DNA from: Poteriospumella lacustris
Lineage: Eukaryota; Sar; Chrysophyceae; Chromulinales; Dinobryaceae
DNA: 32,125 nt
NCBI GenBank assembly: GCA_008000375.1
Contig: SMOI01000309.1
Span: 1 to 32,125, forward strand
Reading direction: 5' to 3'
Below the pieces are notes generated by a model, which was not told where the DNA came from, did no database searches, and saw nothing but the letters and a program-made list of their open reading frames with translations. Positions 1-7,760 of this stretch are shown here, one piece after another; within the stretch, counting starts at the first letter, position 1, and every line of letters begins with the position of its first letter. Both the position numbers and the translations under genes were made by a program.

Positions 1-433
1 GCGGTTGCTCCGACACAACAGCGAGACACTGCGAACGCACCGTTGCCGGAGGGCGGGCGCCTGATAGATCACGTGAAAAGGAGAATGTGAAAAGGACAGA
101 GGAAGGGACGAGGGGGCAAGAGATGGGGAGGGACCGACGAACGAGAGCAGCCGTCTCGTCCGAGGGGCCGAGGGGGTGGCACTCCGATCGGTTCGAAACG
201 GCTGGCATCACCCACGACCAAGGCGGCCACTTGGCGGGTGAAGCCGACGGACGAGCCACCCCACCGACAACAAAACCAATAAACGACAACAGAACAACAA
301 ACGAATGAGAGAGCGGACAGCCGCCCCTCCTCCGCCACCGTCGAGGGACTGAGGGAGGGGCCGCCGCGGTTAATGAGCCACAGACACGGCAGACGACCAG
401 AGGCATTGACACGCACTAGACGGGCCCCACGGG
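1..433. other. 3' flank of the first permease gene, no gene seen
   Basis: This stretch follows the stop codon of the minus-strand permease gene. Short open frames exist on both strands, but they are low-complexity, basic and unlike any family I know. I see no tRNA or structured RNA. It probably holds the 3' UTR and spacer. Confidence 0.5.
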
Positions 434-2779
434 CTACACGGGCTGCGAAGCGGCGGTGACGCTGACGGGCAGCACGACGACCTGGTCGGGGAACTCCTCG
501 CGCAGCTGCGCCAGGACGTTGTCCTCGGCGGCGGCCTCGTCGGCGTCCGCGACGGTCGCCAGCGCCTCGTCCTGCGTCTTGCTCGACCGGCCGCCCAGCA
601 GCGTCCGCTTCGCCGACGCTTTGAACGACCCCGCCGCCAGCAGCGACGAGCGCGTCGACGTGGGCGGCCCCGAGGTGATGAACTTGAGGAACTTCTGACT
701 GCTCGCCGCGTCCATCACCTTGCCCGACCACACAGCCTGCACTTCGGGGACCGCGCTCGGCCCGTGCGATGCGTCGCGATCGTCGCGCGACACAGCGGCG
801 GACTCTTGAATCGCGTCGAGTTTGGTGGGGACACTGTCGTTGTCGTCGTCGTCAATCGAGACGGGGGCCACGCGGGTGGACGCCTTCGCCGGGGACGCGG
901 GAGCAACGGCGAGCAGCTCCACCGCCCCACCGCCGCCATTGCCGCGCTCCGCCGCGTCTTGCGCCGCGGCCACTTGATTCAGCTTCTTGTTCGACGGCTG
1001 CGACGAGCCCTTCGACGTCATGCTGCCCGCCGCGCTCAGCCCGCCACTGTTACCGCCCGACGCCTTCGATTTCGCCAGCGACGATGCGGCCGACGCGACA
1101 CCGACGCGCTCCAAGATCCGCGACAGTGACATGGACGCGGCCGCCTTCTTCTTCTTGTTGGCTACGCAGACGAGACAGGCACAGGGAGACAGAGATGAGA
1201 CACAGCGGTGAGACACGGCGCGGGACACGGAGCACGTACCGTTGAGGATGTAGGCCTTCATGAAGCGACGCTGCTCCTCCGGCGAGAAGAACTGCCGCGC
1301 CTCCACCACGTACGCGTAGTAGAGCCCCGCGGCCGCCATCACGGCCACGAACACGTAGACGACGTACGAGTCGATCGTCTCGATGGCCACGACCCAAAAC
1401 GTGACGCCGAAGATCGCGATGCCGACCCAGGCGCCCGCCACGCCGAAGGGGCTGCGGAACTTGCGCTCCATGCTCGCGTACTTGTGGTGGAACGTGAGGT
1501 ACGCCGCGAACACGCCCACGTACACCACGCACGCCGCGATCACGCACAGTGCGAAGAACGGCGGCGCCGGACTCGCCGCCCAGCCGATGACCGTCGCCGC
1601 GAACTGCACCACGCAGTGCGTCGCCAGCGAGCGCATGGGCACCTTGGCCTCGCCCACCGTCGGCTGGAAGAACGGCGAGGCCAGGCCCGACAGCGACATC
1701 GCCTGCGTCAGGTGCATCGCCGCGTACAGGAAGCCCAGCGCCGTGCCGACGTTCGGCGCGAGGACCAGCGACGCCGCCGCGCTGTTCGACATGCCCAGGA
1801 AGCGGTGGAAGACGATGTTTGTCGGCAGCAGGTTCAGCACCTGGTCCTCCCACACGCCCGTCTCGTACGTGATCGCCGTCGAGAAGATCACCCACACGTT
1901 CAGCGCGAAGATCGTCAGCACCACGCTCAGCAGCGCCTTCGGAATCACGTCCGGACCCTACGTCACACCGCCGCGTCCGCCCCGTCAGCACAGCCCCCGC
2001 CACACACACAACAGACACAGGCACAGCACTTACGTTGGCGATGTTCTTGCCCGAGATGGTCACGGTCTCGGCGCCGATGTACAGCCACATCGGGCGGTAC
2101 AGGTTCTCCATGAAGGCCGCGCCGCCGTCCACGAACTTCTCGTGCGGCTCGTCGACGAGGTTCGCCGCCGTCGTCGCCGGCGACGCCATCACGCACAGAC
2201 AGTACAGCACCACCAGCGCCACCGCCGTCACCGCCAGCAGGCACATGGCCGTCCAGAAGTACCAGCCGCCGCGGCACTGCACCACGAACAGCAGCACGTA
2301 GCTCACGAACATCCACAGCGGCTCGAAGTTGCGCGACAGGCCCGACGTCACCGAGACGCCGTAGGCCATGGCGTACACGCACACCATCACCACGAAGCTG
2401 TTCTCCATCAGCTCGCAGCACGCCACCATGTAGCCGTAGAACGGACCCACCGAGCACCGCACGTAGCCGTACGCACCGCTCGCGAACGCCACAATCGACG
2501 TCATCTCGGCCAGACAGGAGATCAGCAGCAGGTAGCCGATGGAGATGACCATGAACTCGAGGAAATACGACCAGAAGCCCACGACGAAGCCGTGGTTCCA
2601 GTCACCGACCGGTCCAGCGAGGATAATCGCGAGGCCTAACACAGCAGACGGATGAGATCAACAGTTCGACAGGGAGTGCAGCATGACACACTACCTAGGA
2701 GATAGATGTGGACAAATCCGGCCTTGAAGGAGGTATCCAGCAACTCGTCGGAGTTGGTGGCTTTGACGTCGTCAGACAT
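434..2779 (-). CDS. APC-superfamily amino-acid permease, copy A (4 exons)
   Basis: Predicted plasma-membrane or organellar amino-acid/amine transporter of the APC superfamily, resembling the ethanolamine-permease branch. Exons on the minus strand are 2779-2695, 2635-2034, 1957-1240 and 1161-434; the joined frame gives 710 residues. The introns (59, 76, 78 bp) are all GT-AG. About twelve hydrophobic segments are visible from the first (AGFVHIYLLGLAIILAG) to the last before the tail. APC-like signatures include the 'AEMTSIVAFASGAYGYV' stretch after helix 2, 'SGKNIANGPDVIPKALLSV' before helix 7, and 'RKFRSPFGVAGAWVG' before helix 11. The tail (about 240 residues after 'YILNANKKKK') is hydrophilic, Ser/Ala-rich and presumably cytosolic. 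The start is the ATG opening MSDDVKATNSDELL; the equivalent ATG exists in copy B. Exons 2-3 and intron 2 match copy B with no difference seen, but exon 1, intron 1 and the tail do not. Substrate cannot be read from sequence. Confidence 0.85.
1217..2624. repeat. Inverted repeat, left arm (1408 bp)
   Basis: Reverse complement of 3620-5027. Position x pairs with 6244 minus x from end to end, so there is no net indel. It covers exon 2 from its 12th base, all of intron 2, all of exon 3 and the first 23 bp of intron 3. Every stretch I compared by eye, including the 76-bp intron, was identical. Outside these limits similarity drops abruptly. Confidence 0.92.
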
Positions 2780-3449
2780 TGCAACACGTTGAAATCAGGG
2801 AGGCAGTAAGAAGGAAGAAGAGGGGGCAGGCACAGTCGGCGGTGATGCAACGTTGTTTTTCCAGGGAGTGGGGATGGCGATGAAAAAGACTCTACCAGAA
2901 CCAAGCCCATCGATACTGCATACCCATAGACGGCAGAGTTACTCGGCCCTGGCTCTTCTTTTCAAGTTTCACGCGGTCCGGTCGTTGTTTTGGTCGTTGT
3001 TTTGCTGCGTTTCGGTTATCTAGGGTTTGGGTGTTTGGGGTACACACCACGGCCAGGAGAGGAAGTCCCTGTTTTTGTCACGTAAGTAGTCTCTCAAAGA
3101 AATTCAGGTAGCGCTCCGGGTTTTGACCGCCACAAGTGAATGCCATCAAAGTACGTAACGAGCAATTGTAGGTTCACGTGTACCGGTACTGTGTGCGGAT
3201 CTTGTTGGTTTTCCCGAACAAACAATGAGAGGCCACACATGGCACACAGAACACGGGCGACACAGATTTGAAACGGCTGCATATCGTTGCGGCGGTGTGC
3301 TCGTCGGGCAGCAGTTTGCCATTTCCACTTCGCCCTTCCGACAGAAGAACACAAGATTATATTCAGCACGAGAAGGTCTACTTTCGCTTATGCTATTCGT
3401 GTCTCCCTAATACAGTTGTGGAGAATCGTGAACTGTCGTCATTCCCGCT
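2780..3449. promoter_or_regulatory. Divergent intergenic region between the two permease genes
   Basis: This 670-bp gap separates the start codons of the two oppositely oriented permease genes, so it must hold both promoters or one bidirectional promoter. It is visibly less GC-rich than its surroundings. No canonical TATA box is clear; 'agattatattcag' near 3353-3365 is the closest AT-rich candidate for the plus-strand gene. Open frames inside it (for example minus 3369-3094) have no recognisable features and are not called. Confidence 0.55.
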
Positions 3450-5389
3450 ATGGTCGACGCAGCTCTGGTCAGTAACTCCAGGCCGGACGATGACCAGCTG
3501 TTAGACACCACTTTCAAGGCTGGATTTATCCACATCTATCTCCTCGGTAAATTTTTGTTGAGCTTCATCACCAAGGAAAAGTGTCTAATGCTCCGCTTTT
3601 CTGCGCAGGACTGGCGATCATCCTCGCTGGACCGGTCGGTGACTGGAACCACGGCTTCGTCGTGGGCTTCTGGTCGTATTTCCTCGAGTTCATGGTCATC
3701 TCCATCGGCTACCTGCTGCTGATCTCCTGTCTGGCCGAGATGACGTCGATTGTGGCGTTCGCGAGCGGTGCGTACGGCTACGTGCGGTGCTCGGTGGGTC
3801 CGTTCTACGGCTACATGGTGGCGTGCTGCGAGCTGATGGAGAACAGCTTCGTGGTGATGGTGTGCGTGTACGCCATGGCCTACGGCGTCTCGGTGACGTC
3901 GGGCCTGTCGCGCAACTTCGAGCCGCTGTGGATGTTCGTGAGCTACGTGCTGCTGTTCGTGGTGCAGTGCCGCGGCGGCTGGTACTTCTGGACGGCCATG
4001 TGCCTGCTGGCGGTGACGGCGGTGGCGCTGGTGGTGCTGTACTGTCTGTGCGTGATGGCGTCGCCGGCGACGACGGCGGCGAACCTCGTCGACGAGCCGC
4101 ACGAGAAGTTCGTGGACGGCGGCGCGGCCTTCATGGAGAACCTGTACCGCCCGATGTGGCTGTACATCGGCGCCGAGACCGTGACCATCTCGGGCAAGAA
4201 CATCGCCAACGTAAGTGCTGTGCCTGTGTCTGTTGTGTGTGTGGCGGGGGCTGTGCTGACGGGGCGGACGCGGCGGTGTGACGTAGGGTCCGGACGTGAT
4301 TCCGAAGGCGCTGCTGAGCGTGGTGCTGACGATCTTCGCGCTGAACGTGTGGGTGATCTTCTCGACGGCGATCACGTACGAGACGGGCGTGTGGGAGGAC
4401 CAGGTGCTGAACCTGCTGCCGACAAACATCGTCTTCCACCGCTTCCTGGGCATGTCGAACAGCGCGGCGGCGTCGCTGGTCCTCGCGCCGAACGTCGGCA
4501 CGGCGCTGGGCTTCCTGTACGCGGCGATGCACCTGACGCAGGCGATGTCGCTGTCGGGCCTGGCCTCGCCGTTCTTCCAGCCGACGGTGGGCGAGGCCAA
4601 GGTGCCCATGCGCTCGCTGGCGACGCACTGCGTGGTGCAGTTCGCGGCGACGGTCATCGGCTGGGCGGCGAGTCCGGCGCCGCCGTTCTTCGCACTGTGC
4701 GTGATCGCGGCGTGCGTGGTGTACGTGGGCGTGTTCGCGGCGTACCTCACGTTCCACCACAAGTACGCGAGCATGGAGCGCAAGTTCCGCAGCCCCTTCG
4801 GCGTGGCGGGCGCCTGGGTCGGCATCGCGATCTTCGGCGTCACGTTTTGGGTCGTGGCCATCGAGACGATCGACTCGTACGTCGTCTACGTGTTCGTGGC
4901 CGTGATGGCGGCCGCGGGGCTCTACTACGCGTACGTGGTGGAGGCGCGGCAGTTCTTCTCGCCGGAGGAGCAGCGTCGCTTCATGAAGGCCTACATCCTC
5001 AACGGTACGTGCTCCGTGTCCCGCGCCTCTGTGTCTCCGGTTGTGTCTCGGTTTTGTCTGACGCGGTTATGGCGGTGGATGTAGCGAATCAGCGGCGGAA
5101 GTCGTTGGTGCTGGGCGGCTTCGGGCGGTCGAGTTTGCTGCTGCTGGCGCTGCGGCGGTCGCGCGGCAGCTTCGACGGCGGCAGTCAGAAGGCGTCGCCA
5201 TCGAATGGCAGCGGCAAGACGCGCTCCGCCACGTGCACCTCGACCTGGGCGGCCACGTGGGCGGCGCAGAAGCGCAGCCGCGTCGCGGCGGGCGGCGATG
5301 TCGAATTCGACGCGCTGCCGATGGGGCTGCCGCTGTCGCCCATCGCGTCGGTGGTCGCCGACTCCTCCGTCGGCGGCGACGTCGTGTGA
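3450..5389 (+). CDS. APC-superfamily amino-acid permease, copy B (4 exons)
   Basis: Divergent paralogue of copy A with the same predicted role, a roughly twelve-helix APC transporter. Exons are 3450-3546, 3609-4210, 4287-5004 and 5085-5389; the joined frame gives 573 residues and ends in TGA. The introns are 62, 76 and 80 bp and in the same positions and phases as in copy A. Exon 1 encodes a related but diverged N-terminus (MVDAALVSNSRPDDD, then QLLDTTFKAGFIHIYLL). From base 12 of exon 2 to 23 bp into intron 3 the DNA matches copy A with no difference seen. The tail is then unrelated in detail: about 100 residues starting 'YILNANQRRKSLVLGG', with Arg/Ser-rich stretches and ending 'SSVGGDVV'. 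The tails share only the first few residues and a basic cluster. Copy B may therefore differ from A in targeting or regulation but not in transport core. Confidence 0.85.
3620..5027. repeat. Inverted repeat, right arm (1408 bp)
   Basis: Reverse complement of 1217-2624, separated from it by a unique 995-bp centre that holds both first exons, both first introns and the divergent promoter region. See the left arm for limits and comparison. Confidence 0.92.
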
Positions 5390-6391
5390 GTCGCCCGCCC
5401 TGCGCTCGCCGCGTCTCCCTCCGCCGCCGTGTCCGTTCTGCACACCGCCGGCGCCTGTCGCATCCGTTTCACGCGACACGGCCCCGCCCCCGCCCGTGTG
5501 TCCCATCGCTGCCGTTTCGTCCGCTGCCGTTTCGTCCTCGTCGCTTCGTGTCCCCCACGTCCCCTGTGTCTTCTCTGTCCCTGTGTCCCCCGTGTCCTGT
5601 ACATCTGCCCTGCACATCTCGCTGCGTGTCCTCTGTGTCCCCCGTGTCCCGTGTCTCGTGAACGCTGCCGAGAGGCGCAGTGCGCGCCTCTCCCCACACC
5701 ACCTCGCAGCTCCTCTCTCCGAGTCCCAGTCCCTGCCGCTGTCCCTGCCGCTGTCCCTGTCGTTCTCACTAACCAACGCGACGCCTCTCCTCTGCCCCCG
5801 GCCGCAGCGCCCTCTCCTCTATCCTGTCTCCGTCGTCGTTTCGTTTCGTTTCGTTTCGTTTCGCCTGTTCCGCCGCCCGTTGCTCTTGCCGCCTGTCGCC
5901 GTGTCATTCGTTGTACATGTCGCTGTCCCTGTCGCTGTCCTGGTCGGGGCCGTCGTATTCGGACCGCTGCACTTGTCTCCGCGCCCGGCGCGGGGACGTG
6001 TCGGCGCCGATATTGCCGCCCCGCTCCAGCGGCCCCGGCCGTCGCCGTCTGTGTCGTCGCCGTCTGTGTCGTGCCCAGTCGCTGGCGCCTCTCTCGTCTC
6101 TCTCCGCGCGACCGTCCGTCGCCATTCGTTCGCCGTTTCGTTTCGCCTCTTCGTCAGTGTCAGTGTCGCCTCTTCGTCAGTGCCGCGCATCGTTCTCGTC
6201 GCTTATTCCGCGCGCCGATCGTCGACCGCACTGTTCCGCCGTTTCTCTTCGCTTGATTTCGTTCGATGTCGCCCCCCCCCCGGCGGTCCCTTGTAATCTC
6301 TAATCCTTTACAGCGTCAGACCCACCGCCCCTGGCGTTGCGAAATGCGTGAGAACTGCGAACAGTTCTATTATCAAGCAGTAAACGAGTAG
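5390..6391. other. Gene-free GC-rich spacer with simple repeats
   Basis: Downstream of permease copy B. It is dominated by pyrimidine-rich runs with many 'gtgtcc' and 'ctgtcc' words (5540-5770), and a five-base (GTTTC)n microsatellite at about 5837-5863. Long frames on both strands are Arg/Pro/Ser low-complexity and are rejected. It ends in the first copy of a duplicated segment described separately. Confidence 0.5.
6253..6315 (+). repeat. Direct repeat copy 1 (intron-end-like segment)
   Basis: Starts 'ttgatttcgttcgatgtcgcc' minus its last base and ends 'ctctaatcctttacagcg'. It matches 6778-6836 with a few substitutions and a longer C run here. The 3' end looks like a branch point (CTAAT) plus a pyrimidine tract and a CAG acceptor. 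Weaker similarity continues for about 60 bp to the right ('gcgtgagaactgcgaacagt' against 'gcgtgtgactgcaaacagt'). Confidence 0.7.
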
Positions 6392-6781
6392 TTGAGTAAG
6401 CTTCAGAGGATCTCCGGCAAAGGCCTGGGGAATCGCGGTCCTTCTGCGTCCCAGAGCCTCCCGAACAGCCGGAGAGGGGGATCTGCTTCCGACCTGTTTC
6501 GGTTCTACTGTCCTCGTCTTCTGGAAGCCTTTTCCAGTGAAATGAAGAGAAGGAAAGAAGTTGACGCCGCCAAGGACAAAACTCTGAAGACAGTGCGCGA
6601 AGTTCCTCTCGTCACTGATCAGGTGGGCTGGAATCGTTGGCTAAGTTCGGGCATCGTTTCCTTGGATGAAATTATTGCATTCACGAATCATATCTCACCG
6701 CCTACTCCTCATGCAGCGCAACAGAATACTTCTTATCACTCATTATTCATGTATCCTATCCGCCTCCTTCCCTTTGTTTGA
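6392..6781 (+). CDS. Doubtful exon or small gene, unrecognised
   Basis: Open frame of about 129 codons with no ATG at its beginning; the first ATG in frame is near 6541. Its composition is less GC-rich and more mixed than the low-complexity shadows around it, for example 'DLFRFYCPRLLEAFSSEMK' and 'TLKTVREVPLVTDQVGWNR'. A possible splice donor (CAG|GTGGGC, about 6620) would leave an intron ending at the second duplicated acceptor (6834) and a short last exon. I recognise no family. It lies exactly between the two direct-repeat copies. It could be an internal exon, a decayed gene or chance. Confidence 0.22.
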   Translation: MSKLQRISGKGLGNRGPSASQSLPNSRRGGSASDLFRFYCPRLLEAFSSEMKRRKEVDAAKDKTLKTVREVPLVTDQVGWNRWLSSGIVSLDEIIAFTNHISPPTPHAAQQNTSYHSLFMYPIRLLPFV

Positions 6782-6836
6782 TTTCGTTCGATGTCGCCTC
6801 CTGGCGGCCCCTTGCACTCTCTAATCCTTTGCAGCG
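6778..6836 (+). repeat. Direct repeat copy 2 (intron-end-like segment)
   Basis: Second copy of the 6253-6315 segment, 525 bp downstream in the same orientation, again ending in a branch-point-like CTAAT and a GCAG acceptor. The frame after it can read 'VDDAPYLPLYSGQQLSA' and soon meets TAG, as expected of a last exon, but this is only suggestive. Confidence 0.7.
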
Positions 6837-7760
6837 GTGGACGATGCACCGTATCTCCCGTTGTACAGTGGACAGCAGCTGTCCGCGTGTGACTGCAAAC
6901 AGTAGAGCGGTGGGGAAGTGTTCGTTGCTGCCCCGGCGGTTGTCTCGGCGTCTGCATTCGCCGGTCACGAGGCTCTTGCGACTGCTGCCGTGGCAGGTGC
7001 CGTGACAGGTGCCGTGACAGGTGCCGTGGCAGTGGCGGTGCTTCTGCTGTAGCTGTTGCAGCTGTCGTTGGGGGTGAGGGAGGAGGAGGGATTAAAGCAA
7101 TTACAGCGGCGACACAGACGGACGCGGCACAGACAGACGCGACACAGATAGACGCGACACAGATAGACGCGACACGGGCGACGAGGCATAACGCACGACA
7201 CACGCGACACACAAAATACAGCGGAAGGCAGCAGGCCACCCACGCGACACGACACGCGGCAAGTGCGACACGCGGCACGTGCGACACGCGGCGGGTCCCC
7301 CGCGTGTCGCAGGGGCCGTCGCGGCGGTGGCGCCGGCGACCGAAAAACCAAAAAAAGAAAATTAAACGCAGCGACGGCGACACAGCGACACAGGAGACAC
7401 AGGAGCGGCGCGTGTCGCGCGGCGGCGGGTCACGTGACAGGCGCCGCTCGGTGGGGAGGCGGTGCGACGACACACCGCGCGCGACACACACAGACACAGC
7501 CGTGGCGATGTGTCGCAAGAGCGGCGGCGGGGGCGGCGGAGGGATGGCGACAAGTGGACGGGGCGAGGGGCGGCAACAACGTAAAGCGACCGCGATCGCG
7601 ACGGTCACAGCGACAGCGGCGGCGATGGCGATGGCGACGATGGCGGCGGCGCGGCAGCGACACAAAACGAAACAAAAAGATGAAACCGCCGCGGGACACC
7701 GAGACACACACGCGACACCGGCGGGGGCGAGACACACGGGCGAGACACACAGCGCGGCGC
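6837..7760. other. Spacer with short tandem repeats
   Basis: No gene is supported. Tandem repeats include 'caggtgccgtga' units at about 6990-7035 and 'agacgcgacacagat' units at about 7105-7175. The rest is rich in GCGACAC words on one strand. It lies downstream of the minus-strand repeat-ectodomain gene and presumably contains its 3' UTR. Confidence 0.5.

Noticed and set aside
69-731. Long minus-strand frame of Arg/Gly-rich composition over the end of permease copy A
   Set aside because: It is the out-of-frame reading of the real last exon and its flank; no family features and strong composition bias.
1050-2642. Single uninterrupted frame through the permease that ignores introns
   Set aside because: After intron 2 it reads the wrong frame (Arg/Gly-rich). 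The spliced model restores APC motifs on both sides of each intron in both copies.
3018-3042. Telomere-like 'tctagggtttgggtgtttgg'
   Set aside because: Only one imperfect unit; not a telomeric repeat array.
3094-3369. Minus-strand frame in the permease promoter region
   Set aside because: 91 codons without recognisable features, within the divergent promoter interval.
5205-6296. Plus-strand Ser/Pro/Val-rich long frame
   Set aside because: Low-complexity reading of pyrimidine-rich spacer; overlaps the permease tail in another frame.
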